Part shown: positions 20,516 through 30,962 of the stretch, in pieces | How positions within the stretch are numbered: position 1 is the stretch's first letter | Layout of the letters: each line of letters begins with the position of its first letter | Program-made: the position numbers and the translations under genes | Notes under the pieces: generated by a model | Seen by the model: only the letters and a program-made list of their open reading frames with translations | The model's database searches: none | Told to the model about the DNA's origin: nothing | Assembly: GCA_949825045.1 (NCBI GenBank) | Contig: OX463835.1 | Coordinates: forward strand, 22,027,201 to 22,091,200 | Reading direction: 5' to 3' | Length of the DNA stretch: 64,000 bases | Source: Argyresthia goedartella | Taxonomy: Eukaryota; Arthropoda; Insecta; Lepidoptera; Argyresthiidae

Positions 20516-21240
20516 TGGCAAAGCCAAAGGGATGTTGCGCCCTCTAGAGGCTATTGCCTAGATTCTAACCTAACCCAGCTATTATTGTTTTAAAATTTCC
20601 CTCCATGGTTATCAGAATTAGGAAAATCTAAATCTAAAACAATGTGAATGCAATTTTTTGGAACTAACCTGACCCATTTAAAAAGTTTCAATCAGCTATT
20701 TTATTTACAATGATTTTTGTTTTTTTTTTATTTATTTTTTTGCTTTCATGTTTTATTGTGTGCGTAATTAAAAAGTTATTCTGCAGCCCAATCACTGCCT
20801 TCTGTCCTGATTAGCAATTGGATTGGATCGGTTTCTTGGATTGGATCGGCTTCTTGGATATGATCGGATTCAAATGGATCAATTTCTGTTGGGTTGATTT
20901 CATCTTCATCGACTTCGTATATATCTGTAGATGAAGTAATCCATCTGATCGCTTTTGGTGACTAGTGTACTTGTTGAATAGGACGGTCTATTTATTAAGT
21001 TCCAATTGTGGGATACATACGTTATTTTTCCTGCCCGTTCTGTAGTTAGCCTATTCTTTTTAGCATTACATTACATTGTACATCAGCTTGAGCACTAAAC
21101 GTCCTTTCTGCTCGTCAGAGCTGACAAATTCGCAATTGCAATTTTATGCAACTGAGTAGAGCTGCAAATCCCCTTCCACCATCTAAGTGAATCTGTTTCA
21201 TTTTTTTCTCGTGATAGGTTGTGAACTCTAATACCTTAAG
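20516..21240. other. Spacer, possibly flank of the Harbinger remnant
   Basis: No gene is seen. The left terminus of the Harbinger element should lie in here, but I could not identify a terminal inverted repeat. Confidence 0.3.
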
Positions 21241-21244
21241 TTAA

Positions 21245-21985
21245 GGTTCAAAATCGCTATTAGCTGGAGGTTTGGTACTTGACCGGATACGTGTAGAATA
21301 GTACATGCCTTAACGGTCCATACAGCTGTTGTTTTATCGATGTCTAGAGGCCGATGGAATATTCTCCACTTATTAGCTAAGATACCGAAGGCACATTCAA
21401 CTTATCTCCTAGCTCTACTCAAACGATAGTTGAATATTCGTTTATTTTTGTCCAGATGCGTCCCGCCAAACGGCCTTAGTAAATTTTCGTGTAATCCGAA
21501 ACCGTCGTCTCCAATGACCACACAAGGAACTCTCGTTTCTGAGTCTCTTGTTAATGGGCATGGTGCTGGTATTTGTAGACTGTCGTCTAGCATCATTTTT
21601 CAAAATGTTGTCTCCTTGAATATTGATGAATCACATTCTTTTCCATAAGATCCGACACTGACGTATACAAAGCGAAAGTCGGAGTCTACGAAAAAAAATC
21701 CTTGTAATTGATATACAGTGAACCGCTATTTAGTGGTTTTATAAGTCGGATATGTTTTCCGTCGACAGCTCCGAGACAGTGGGGAAAATTAGCTTTTTTG
21801 TTAAATCCACTTGCTATCTGTTCCCATTCGTCGACTGATGTAGGAAGTCTCATTAGACCTTTACTTAAATTGTTCCCTAAGCATCGTGAAACTTTTTTAA
21901 TAATGTTGCTAACAGTTGATACACCAACGCGATAGGTGTAATGAAGATCTTTAAATAAACACCCGGATGCTGCATATCTGAAAAT
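21245..21985 (-). pseudogene. PIF/Harbinger transposase (HARBI1-like), broken
   Basis: Harbinger transposases are DDE nucleases that cut the element ends. The minus strand reads an intron acceptor (TTTTATTTTCAG near 21978), GVSTVSNIIKKV, FPHCLGAVDGKHIRL (first Asp), YINYKDFF, then in shifted frame FRFVYVSVGSYGKECDSS, an in-frame TGA near 21605, VVIGDDGFGLHENLLRPFGG, RLSRARR followed by TAA near 21402, and VECAFGILANKWRIFHRP (final Glu). There are thus one frame break and two stops. The exon upstream of the acceptor is missing; the next sequence belongs to the oppositely oriented partner gene. Confidence 0.82.
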
Positions 21986-22007
21986 AAAATTGATTGTTTT
22001 ATTACTT

Positions 22008-22568
22008 GTTTTAAGAAAACTTGTTATGAAAAAGTGGAGACAGATGAGAGATGTCTGGGTGAGAACACTAAAAGATAAAAAGAATTGCAAGACGTCTGGT
22101 TCCGCTGTCTCAAACACGAAGCCCTACAAATACGATAATCAGATGCTGTTTTTGAAAAAAGTAGTTGCTGCTGGTGAAACGCACGAAAGCGTCTCTGCTA
22201 AACAAACTGAAGAACACACCGAATTTGACACCACGACATCGAATGAACCTACAGTGGAAGATGACAGTGTGACTACAATGACACAACTTGACAATGACAG
22301 TCAAAAGGACAAACAAAATCTAGCCTCTCCGCCAAAACGCAGAGCACCTGCCAAAAGAAATTGTAATGAAATGGACGCCAAAATGATGTCCTACATTGAC
22401 TATCAGATGAAAGCACCATCGAAGAAAATTGAGCCGGAAGATTGCAATCTATCATTCTTCAGAGGTATTTTGCCGTCTTTGGCTTTGCTTGATGATGACC
22501 AAACTTTGGAATTCCAGTCAGGGGTGTTAAAGCTATTAAAAAATATTAAACATAGGAGAGTTGGCTAG
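22008..22568 (+). pseudogene. Harbinger partner gene: MADF-BESS protein, 5' exon missing
   Basis: Harbinger elements carry a second DNA-binding gene needed with the transposase. This one begins inside a MADF (Myb/SANT-like) domain, KKWRQMRDVWVRTLKDKK, then has an acidic-to-basic linker with a PPKRRAPAKR nuclear-localisation-like stretch, and ends with a BESS-type helix pair (LSFFRGILPSLALLDDDQTLEFQ at about 22458-22525). The normal start of MADF is absent, so the first exon is lost. The frame is otherwise open to 22568. The two genes point away from each other from about 22000. Confidence 0.75.
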
Positions 22569-23585
22569 TCAACTTATGACTGGTCAGCCTATACACAAAC
22601 ATCTGGTGCTAGTCACTATCAATCCCAGGGCTATTTTAGCACACCACAGCCTACTGATAGTGCACCATCGCCAATACAATCTGTATACAGTGATGCTACG
22701 TTAGATCTGCCTGAGTTTTAAAAATAAAAGTACGTACCTTAAAAATATCGCTAGTTTTTCTTCTGGGCAGATGCTTTTCCTCCAACGAGTATCTTGCTTT
22801 TTTAAATCCTTTTCCAATAGTTTAAGAAGCTCATCAAAAGTAGACATTAACATACGAAATTAATTGAAAAATTTCGATTCATCACCTCGTAACTGACTCA
22901 TAAGTAAACTGGAAGCACACTCTCTAGATATTTGGGCCATAAGTGGATGCTGCCAATAACGTCGAATCTTCCTTCTCCGACGATAGTACCACTACACTAC
23001 TAACACTAACACTACAGCGTCCATCCTTCTATAATAGCGTCGGAATACTGAGAGTTTTCTGTTCACATATCGGATCCAGTAATGACTGATCCGTTGAACA
23101 TTATACGGTGCATGTGTGAACAGAGCATACATTTATGACATATCCGTTAAAAACGTACCAGTAAAACGGACGCCCATGAGTGAACGGGGCCTATTGTTTA
23201 ATTACGAGTAACAAATCTAAAGAACATCAATAGAAAATTTGAATAAAGCATTAACAAGTATTTCGTATCTCGCTCGACTGTACCCGCAGGAGCGCAACCT
23301 ATGAACAAACAAGCAAACCGACCGACGCGGGAAGCGATTTTATGGTTTCCATATTAAGAACTATTTTTCAACGGCGATTTGTAATTTTTCGTCCGTTTTT
23401 ATTCGGGTGTGAGTTGAAACTACTAAGCTTGTGTGTGACTGTGTGTGTGTGTGACTTGTCGGATCCTTTGAGCTATCTATGAGTTATGTTGGAGTCTTTT
23501 CGGAGCGTACACGTGTTGTTTTTGAGTTTGTTGTTTTGCGATCAGAAAGGTTTTCTCGTTGAACTGTTTTCGGGCATTGGAGCTC
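22569..23585. other. Spacer, no gene recognised
   Basis: This includes the flank of the Harbinger remnant and a stretch with short GT repeats near 23435-23460. No terminal repeat of the Harbinger element was found with confidence. Confidence 0.3.
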
Positions 23586-23589
23586 GTTT

Positions 23590-23730
23590 TCTACGATGCT
23601 GCGTTACAATTATCCACCGGAACATCAGGCAGACATACATTTTGTATATGGTTTCTGCAACGGGAATACTTCGTACCATTCATGTAGACACACGGGCTCT
23701 CTCTCGAACGCAAAATATTTTCAGATATAT
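23590..23730 (+). pseudogene. Possible helix-turn-helix (DUF4817-like) gene start
   Basis: From an ATG at 23596 the frame reads YNYPPEHQADIHFVYGFCNG followed by NTS. It resembles the start of the helix-turn-helix DUF4817 module seen in many insect transposon-associated proteins, where the pattern is ADxxFVYGxCNGNxxxAxxxY. The expected arginine-rich PNRR continuation is not found, so this is at most a truncated remnant. Chance resemblance is possible. Confidence 0.35.
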
Positions 23731-23894
23731 ATATTTGTGCCAGAAAGAGATGGAGTGCGTCTTCGCCGATCACTTCTGCAAAGAATAACAATAACAAATA
23801 AGGTTCCAAAACATTACTTGGCAAAACAACTTGTAAGGTGTACAACACCCTTGTCTACCTATTGCCATTATCAATATTAGAGCAAAAATTATGT

Positions 23895-24085
23895 TTTCTG
23901 CATTAGAGCCCCCCTTTAGTGGTATGTTTGTCTGTTTTTAGTATTCTTTGATATAGCGGCAACAGAAATACATCATTTCTGAAAATTTCAACTGTCTATC
24001 TAACAGTTCATGAGAAACAGCCTGCTGACAGACAGACAGACAGCGGAGTCTTAGTAATGGACCCTATTACTAAGACCCCGCTTTT
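23895..24085 (-). repeat. Rearranged inverted copy of the lepidopteran repeat
   Basis: ATAGCGGCAACAGAAATACA followed by TCATTTC, then GAAAATTTCAACTGTCTA, is the reverse complement of 1405-1455. GACAGACAGACAGACAGCGG continues in the same sense. At about 24050-24075 the sequence turns around (ACCCTATTACTAAGACCCCG), forming a small inverted junction. Confidence 0.65.
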
Positions 24086-24970
24086 CAGACTCCTTTTCAC
24101 TCTTTGGGGATGAAACCCTAATAATCGGTAATATTCGGTACCATCACCATGATGCTGGGAATTGGGATCCATGAAAATAATGCAATCAATCAACTGTACC
24201 TGCGCTATACAAACTCATTTATTTGTTTACATCGCATTCGCTCGAATATTAAAAAATGCGGAAGAGAGATGGATGAGACTGTTAGGTAGCGTAGGAGTGA
24301 ATGTGTGCGTGCAGTAATTATTGACTACATCGCCTGCTCAGTATGGATTGAAATTAATGTAACTTGCACCAAGTACGCAATGGTTTGGAACTTGAATTGG
24401 AAAGAAGTATGCATCGTGAAAGTTGATGAGCGCCCGCAGAATCAATGAATGAGATCGATGTGGCATCGTCGTAAAATAAGGGCTCGTTGCAATGCAGAAA
24501 AAGAAGTACAATAGATTACAAAAAAAAACATTCCTCCGTTTCTATGCATTTTAGAACAGATGTTTCTTCGACAATGTTTTTTTATTAAGACTGAAGAATG
24601 TAACCCTTAAGTTATGGGAATTCAACAAAAACACGGGGATGGGTTTGATTCAATTTAACTTTAATTTAATGATGCCTAATTACGTACATACACATTTTCT
24701 ATACTCATATGTTTAATTTCGAATAGAAAATCTCCACTGCTATTAGAATTGAGGTCAAATTGTTTGCTTTGTTTTTCAGAGATGTTCAAATTTGAACGTA
24801 ATAAGAACATCGAATTCAATGTTATTATGAAGCAATAACAACATTTTCGTAGATAATAAATGTGTCCTAACAAATCAGTTTATCTTTAAGCTGGTCGTAA
24901 TTGGCGGTTTTCGAACGCATTATAGAGGTTTTATGATATGTGTTGGATAAAAGCTTTTTAAATATTTTTA
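24086..24970. other. No recognisable gene
   Basis: AT-rich DNA with short open frames that lack motifs. Nothing is seen. Confidence 0.3.
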
Positions 24971-24974
24971 CCAT

Positions 24975-25125
24975 TCATTTATTTTTTATGTTTTAGGTTT
25001 CGCACTGTTGCGCTTTGCATCATAATGTTTCTGATAATTGCATTTAAAGCGTTGTCCGGGTTATGAATAGTTATGATGCAGGTAATAGTCCAGTTCTAGG
25101 TCCTCTCTCTATCCTTTGGTAGGTG
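24975..25125 (-). pseudogene. Second Pif1/Helitron helicase C-terminal scrap
   Basis: On the minus strand a reading with EDLELDYYLHHNYS and QKHYDAKRNSAKPK corresponds to the end of the remnant at 405-605 (IEELDCTKLTGK and EKQYDAITLPKLK), and the DNA shares GCATCAT, TGTTTCT and TTTAAAGCGT blocks in order. It is very degraded. Confidence 0.4.
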
Positions 25126-25357
25126 CAGGTATTAGCAGGAGACTTCAATAAAGCTTGTTATTTAATACAGCAACGTAACTATTTATTTTTGAAGGATTTA
25201 ATTAACAAAATTATGAAGCCACGTCTCTTGCCTATGATAGTCTAAAATGGTCTACGTCATACATAGGCGGGGCCCACATAGCAGGCTGCTGTTGCATAGC
25301 TTCTCCGGTAGATGGCGCTAGCTGTCTCTCATCAACATGCCCGCGGCCTTGGAAACA

Positions 25358-25591
25358 TCAGGTTCCAACGAAGTAGACGGTATCGCCTAATACGTCATCT
25401 GACTCCTTTAATGGAATGCGCACGGAAAAACGACCTTTGTCGCCGAGTAAAGTAGTGATTTTAAAAAGATTTTCGCGTGCATTCTCGGACACGGTGTATT
25501 TATTATCTGTCCGAACCTCCTCGAGCTTCCAAAATCGAATGACTGGACGAATAGTCGGTATTGATGGCGCAGATGGCGCTAGTAGTCGCAA
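25358..25591 (-). pseudogene. BEL/Pao pol fragment (start of reverse transcriptase)
   Basis: A 77-codon frame carries RFWKLEEV, ENARENLFKITTLLGDKGRF and SVRIPLKESDDVLGD. This is the region just before the RT fingers in BEL/Pao polyproteins, usually FWELEE...F....GRF.V.LP.K....LG. It stops where the conserved ARKRFL block should follow. It is an isolated scrap without LTRs. Confidence 0.6.
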
Positions 25592-26118
25592 ACATTGAGC
25601 TCCCTAATAATAAAACATTTTAATAACTAAATCTATATAAAATCATTTTAATACAATATTTTTTGGTAAATAATACACCAATTGTGACGTGGAAGTGTTA
25701 TCTAGTGATATAAAACAGTACAAACGATACTACAACAAAGTTCTTATAAGTGATTGTAAAGTGACAATAAAATCCAACAAAACATATGTGTGTTACAACT
25801 AAAACATTCGAATGTGTTGTGCAAAAGATAAAAGTGACCAAAATGTCCAGTGCAATGCATAAATACTGAAAATAGTAACAATTCTCAGATAAACATAATA
25901 TCAAGATAACGGTAAATTAACGGTCACTTACTCATAGCGACATCTATGAAATACCAAAATAAGCAACCAACTAAAGTACTACGCAACGCAACAATCCTGC
26001 GGATAAATCTCATCACTAAAGGATTGGCTAAGTGATACCACAAATTCCCCACAGATGTCGCCTGTGCAGAGCACACAACGTACAATCCTTCTTTTCGCAA
26101 TGATTTGTATTGTTTGAA

Positions 26119-26172
26119 TGGCGTAAAGTGCAGTACAAGTGCTTCAGACCCAAACGATCCGGGTTCGATTCC
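26119..26172 (+). promoter_or_regulatory. tRNA-like Pol III boxes upstream of LINE ORF1
   Basis: A perfect B-box-like GGTTCGATTCC (26162-26172) lies about 40 bp after an A-box-like TGGCGTAAAGTG (26119-26130), the spacing of a tRNA or a SINE head. The surrounding bases do not fold into a full cloverleaf. It may be the head of a SINE, or a degraded tRNA-like 5' region next to the LINE. Confidence 0.35.
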
Positions 26173-26229
26173 TGAGTATCATAAGAATCACTTTTTATCA
26201 CTTTTTATTGCCTCATAAACCAAACTAAC

Positions 26230-27726
26230 ATGGCCACACATTGCATAATATTTAAGATCCCTGCTGAAATCCGAGATACCGTGCAATGCTCTATCTGCAC
26301 TCATAGACTTCATTTCGATTGCTCAGGGCTATCCGAAAAACTATATCAGTTATTGACTGCCGAAAAGAAAAAACACTGGAAATGTAGAACTTGTGTTACA
26401 CAGAAGAGTATAAATGAATCAACAAAAACACAACTTAATGCAACTTTACAGCAGAATGTAACCATAAGGAAGAAAAAGACGACACCTAAAAAGACTACAA
26501 GCTTTGTTCCATCGGAAACACCAAGTAACATGGATTCTACCCATTCTAAAACTGTCGTAGGTAACTCATATTCTCTAGACTCCAGTTTACTATCAGATGG
26601 CAATACCCGCTATGAATGCTCCCCCCCTGGCCAACTATCTAACAGTATGGAAGAACGATCATGTATTAGCAGCACTCAGGATCTACAACACCGGATTACT
26701 ACACTAACCTCCGAATTGATGACTACCCAGAATGAGTTAGAAAACACCATCATTGAGAACAATGAGTTAAAAAGAACTGTAGACAAACTTACACAGGAAG
26801 TTGGAATCCTTAAAACCCTATGTACAAGCCTTCCATTAATGGCCCAAAACTCGTCTACACCCAGAAAAAACAGGATTTTTAATATTAGTCACAGATCCAA
26901 AACGCCCCAACATCCCGCGTCTGCACGAGACTATAACTTAGAAATAGAAAAAATTAAATTAGAGAAGCAGATTTTAGATTTACAAGAACAACTATCACAG
27001 GCCAACAAGGACATTATAGAGCTAAAAAACCTAATGAATAATTTAGAATTAAAACTGATTGAGAACTCGAACAACTCTACATTACCGAAGCCAACTCGCA
27101 CTGTGAATTCTCAGACCAGAAATAAAATATGTGTCATTAGTACAAACAGAAGAAACAAAATTCTAAATATTGCAGAAAATACATTTGAACAGGAAAAATA
27201 TGATCTCTGTCACTACCTAATGCCAAATCGTGATATAAAAAACCTACTAAAAGACATAGAGCTGAAGATAGTGGACTATACAATAAATGACTTCTGTATT
27301 ATACTCCTCGGTGAAGACGATTTTAATAGCTCCAACAACTACAGAGAACTTGTTTTATCGATCCGAACAACATTACAAAGAATACAAAGTACCAACATTT
27401 TAATCTGTCTACCAACATTCATCTGTGCAAGCAATGCCAATGTATTCAACTGGAGAGTGGAAAATTTAAATAAACTACTAAATGATGATGTAATTAAATA
27501 CAAGTACGCATATTTGATTGACTCAAACCGCAATCTGAAATACGATGAAACGACGTTCCATCCACGTAGGGGTACCATTAAAAACTTTGGCATGCGTGTT
27601 ATGTTTGAGGACATCTTTAAAAAGATTGTGGAAATTAAGGACTGGAACTACAATATAGATACAGACATTGATAATTATGTAAACTATAATAGTCAGTCAT
27701 TTTTTCGTCCCTCAACTATTAGATAA
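26230..27726 (+). CDS. LINE ORF1: PHD finger, coiled coil, esterase-like domain
   Basis: This is a 498-residue open frame. Residues about 15-60 form a truncated PHD-type zinc cluster (CSICTHRLHFDCSGL, then HWKCRTC). Long heptad segments follow at about 150-200 (ITTLTSELMTTQNELENTII) and 235-285 (LEIEKIKLEKQILDLQEQLS). From about residue 300 comes an alpha/beta domain with VISTNRRNKIL, INDFCIILLGEDDF, NILICLPTF and ETTFHPRRGTIKNFG, the layout of the SGNH-like esterase domain found in CR1-type ORF1. It probably coats the element RNA. There are no internal stops. It ends in a frame that overlaps ORF2. Confidence 0.78.
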   Translation: MATHCIIFKIPAEIRDTVQCSICTHRLHFDCSGLSEKLYQLLTAEKKKHWKCRTCVTQKSINESTKTQLNATLQQNVTIRKKKTTPKKTTSFVPSETPSNMDSTHSKTVVGNSYSLDSSLLSDGNTRYECSPPGQLSNSMEERSCISSTQDLQHRITTLTSELMTTQNELENTIIENNELKRTVDKLTQEVGILKTLCTSLPLMAQNSSTPRKNRIFNISHRSKTPQHPASARDYNLEIEKIKLEKQILDLQEQLSQANKDIIELKNLMNNLELKLIENSNNSTLPKPTRTVNSQTRNKICVISTNRRNKILNIAENTFEQEKYDLCHYLMPNRDIKNLLKDIELKIVDYTINDFCIILLGEDDFNSSNNYRELVLSIRTTLQRIQSTNILICLPTFICASNANVFNWRVENLNKLLNDDVIKYKYAYLIDSNRNLKYDETTFHPRRGTIKNFGMRVMFEDIFKKIVEIKDWNYNIDTDIDNYVNYNSQSFFRPSTIR

Positions 27727-28754
27727 CCATGTAAATCCAATACCATCCTCAAACACCATACCCAATGGCGAAACTAACCTTAATGTATTGTTCCAAAATA
27801 TTCAAAGTATTTCTAACAAATTACATCTTCTTGATGCACTCATCGAGGAAAAACCTAACCTACATGTCTTGTGCATATCTGAAACTTGGTTAAGTAGCGA
27901 AAAGAAGAAATTACTAAAAATTCATAACTATAATTTAGGCGCGACATTCTGTCGTGAACAACATACAGGTGGGGGTGTTTGTATATTAATAAAAAATACA
28001 TTTGAATATTTAGAACGTGTAGACATCTCATCTATGTCAATAGAAATGGTTTTCGAAATATGTGCAATTGAAATTCCCAAAATTAATTTATTAATTGTAA
28101 ATCTGTATTGGCCTAGTAGTAGTCGAGAAGTTAACACATTTTACAGTTCTTTGGAAAAACTTTTAAGATATATCTATACCAAAGAAAATTTTAAAAACAT
28201 CATGATAGCTGGTGACATGAATATAGATTTTTTAAATAAACACGAAAAAGTTAGGCTTTCAAATTTCATGTTAAGTTATAATTTTCATCAAAAAGTCACA
28301 AAGCCGACGAGAGTTACACCAACCAGTTCAAAATGCATAGACTTAATCTTTACAAACTTTAATAAAAAAGACTACCATGTCGATGTCCAAGAATTAGGTC
28401 TTTCGGACCATAGAAGTGTCTTGTTCTCTACTCCTCTTAATACTCAAAACCCTAACCACTTTACATTGATCAAGCGTAATTTTAACGATTTCAATATAAA
28501 TAGATTTAAAAACGAAATCTCAACAGTAGACTGGGAAAGTATATTAGTACCTGATAAAAATGTGAATGATAATCTTAATACATTTGATAATATTATACAT
28601 ACAGCCCTTAATAAATGTATTCCTAAAATATTAATAAAATATAAGCCAAACCAGAAAAATACTTACCTAACTAAGGGTATAAAAATATCATGTCGCAATA
28701 AAAGACAATTAAAACTACTAATATCGCAGACTAATAATAAAGTTCTACGAAACT
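27716..28754 (+). pseudogene. LINE ORF2, part 1: AP endonuclease
   Basis: The +1 frame relative to ORF1 is open before ORF1 ends and enters the endonuclease: FQNIQSISNKLHLLDAL, SETWL, GGGVCILI, IAGDMNIDFL, KCIDLIFTN, LSDHRSV (catalytic Asp-His), then the linker with LTKGIKISCRNKRQLK. The frame is intact until 28754, where the BEL/Pao LTR begins; past that point only LTR codons follow. No ATG precedes the domain, so ORF2 would need frameshifting at the T run 27700-27705 or reinitiation. Confidence 0.8.
28750..28754 (+). repeat. Target-site duplication AAACT, left copy
   Basis: AAACT directly precedes the TGTT start of the left LTR; the matching copy is at 33944-33948. Five bases is the usual size for BEL/Pao integration. 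Confidence 0.9.
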
Positions 28755-29295
28755 TGTTCAGGCCTCTCGGCACCCAATGACCTCGCAGGGGCCCATCAGC
28801 TACGAGGTAGCGTAGCGATCAGATGCCAAGAAGTGTGAACGTCGGCGATTCACCGAGCTATTAATTATGAATCTATCTGACCTGGTCTGTGCTTCGTTCC
28901 CGTCAAACTCCTGTCTCTCTGCAATGCCCGGGTGCACCCTAGGCTCTTCTTGGTAGACAGGTTCTTCAGCCAACCAGGTATGGCTGGCAGGCCAGCTTCG
29001 ACGAGCACAGTGTTCCAACACAGGTTATGTTACGTGGGAAAACCAATCGGCCACGTAAATGCGAACTTTATCTGGTTCGGGGAACCACAAAATACTCAGC
29101 TATATAGACAATCCTGAGGGGAACCCGAATACAATCCAGATGGCTTGCGATTTAATTTCAATGCCCTAATCAATACGCGTTACATTGCGGGGCTTTCCGT
29201 CTGTCAGTTGTCAAAAACTGCTAGGTTGGCAGCAACGTCAAATTCAAAATGGCCGTTCCGAAACCATCGATCGAGTATCGATTTTGAATCGAACA
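28755..29295 (-). repeat. BEL/Pao 3' LTR (541 bp)
   Basis: This is the left LTR, 3' in element sense. It differs from the right LTR only near 29051 (GGCCACG against GGCTACG) and near 29092 (AAAATACTC against AAAACACTC). Confidence 0.92.
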
Positions 29296-29309
29296 ATCAC
29301 CCGCCCGGA
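29296..29309 (-). other. Polypurine-tract candidate
   Basis: On the element strand CCGGGCGGGTGAT lies directly against the 3' LTR. It is the G-rich primer position for plus-strand synthesis, though not a pure purine run. Confidence 0.5.
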
Positions 29310-29327
29310 CAGGCACCCACCTGTCCC

Positions 29328-30962
29328 TTAATCTACGGGCAGCCGAGACAACGTTGCTACCGCTCGTTTTAGAACCGAGCCTCCTACTAGAACCTCTGCA
29401 GACCGGGGGGTCCCGTCCTTGCCAGGGAACAAGTTAACAATGCGCCCCCTGCGCCAACGTAGTGGCGGTAGGTTAGCATCCTTAACCAGAACGAGGTCAC
29501 CAACACTAGGGGGGCTGGTTTTGTCAGTCCACTTAAGGCGCTGTTGTAAGATATGCAGATACTCGAGCGACCAACGCTTCCAGAAATTCTGAGTAAACTG
29601 CTGCAACATCTGGTACCTTGACAACCGATACAATTTCACTCCCTCGAAGGGGTGCTCGGGCAACGCGTTAAGTGGCTGTCCTATCAAGAAATGGCCTGGG
29701 GTCAGAGCCTCCAGGTCATTTGGATCCGAGCTGAGCGGACACAACGGTCGCGAATTGAGAACGGCCTCGATCTTACAAAACAATGTCGCGAGCTCCTCAA
29801 AAGTCAGCGCGGTCTGACCTACTATACGCCCTAAGTGCGTCTTAGCTACGGCCTCAAAAATCCCACCCCAGTGGGGGCAAATCGGTGGGCTGAAGGTCCA
29901 CTGTATACCCCGACGGGAGAGGGCCGTTCCAATATCCACTTTATTTACATTCAAAAAGTTGTCTATCTCTCGTAAGTATCGTTCCGCACCGACGTAGTTA
30001 GTGCCGTTATCAGAGCGGATCAAGGTTGGAAGTCCCCTTCGAGAAACAAACCTATCCAAACAAGCAATGAAAGCCTCTGTCGAGAGATCAGCAACGAGCT
30101 CGAGATGTACCGCCTTGGTGGATAAACAAACAAACACACATGAGCTATACCGGTCCAGCAGAAACCCGGCGTCAGGGTCCTCAGCCTTCTGGGTAACATG
30201 CACGGCCGCTCTGGGGCCATGATCCGAAGATACTACTACATGGCTGTGGGGCCAGTCCGATTCTCTCCTGGCAAGCCAGGGTGGTCCCCACCACAAATGG
30301 TGTCTAACGAGTTCAGGAGCCCGACATCCCCTGGATGCACAATCAGACGGGTTCAATTCTCCTGGTACATGTCTCCAGGTCAGTGGGACCTCAGACGACA
30401 CAATCTGGGAGACACGGTTCGCAACAAAAACCTCTAAGTTATGGACCGAAGCCTTCAGCCAGCACAAAACAATCTGGCTGTCCGTCCACGCGTACACCGT
30501 ATCCTCCAAAACCACTGACCCACGCAACACTGTTAGAGTGTGATTCAAAAGTTTGGTCAAAAGAGCAGCCCCGGACAGTTCCAGTTTTGGAATCGTCATC
30601 CTTGTCCGAATAGGCGCTACCTTGCTTTTTGCCAAAACCAAACGCACGTCGACCTCCCCGGTGGAGGTGACGGTTCGCAAATAAACCGCTGCCGCTAACC
30701 CTCGTTCAGAGGCATCACAAAACCCGTGAAGGGTTGCCCTGTAATCCCCAGCAGGGACCAATTTCCTCGGCAGCGATACATTATTTATTTTGAGGCCCAA
30801 CCATTTCGCTAAATCGTTCGATACAATGCAGCCCTGAGCTCCAGAATCTAATAGGGCGCGAACGTATGTTGGGTTGCCCGCCAAATCCCAAACAAGCACA
30901 GAGGCGATCGGTAACACCACCGTCTCCGGTTGGGGGGCAACAAATTGTTGGGCCGCAAATTC
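29328..30962 (-). pseudogene. BEL/Pao pol with in-frame loss of RT and integrase N-terminus
   Basis: The frame follows gag without shift, after one TAG. In order it contains an aspartic protease start (VRALLDSGAQGCIVSNDLAK), then immediately RNase H (LHGFCDASERGLAAAVYLR, TDSQIVLCWL), the region HVPGELNPSDCASRG, then the integrase core starting at CLSTKAVHLELV with IRSDNGTNYVG and GIFEAVAKTHLG (Asp-Glu), and a DUF5641-type C-terminus (PSVGDLVLVKDANLPPLRW, FPGKDGTPR). Between protease and RNase H the whole RT is missing, and the HHCC zinc part of integrase is missing before the core. Both deletions keep frame. About 545 codons remain of an expected 1,200 or more. Confidence 0.85.

Noticed and set aside
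23486..23880. Three overlapping open frames of 85-100 codons
   Set aside because: Only the start of one has any resemblance to a known domain; the rest lack motifs and overlap each other on both strands.
26119..26190. A functional tRNA gene
   Set aside because: The A and B boxes are present, but the flanking bases do not pair into acceptor and anticodon stems.
28800..29117. 61-73 codon frames present twice (also 33448-33765)
   Set aside because: They lie in both BEL LTRs and simply repeat with them; no evidence of coding.
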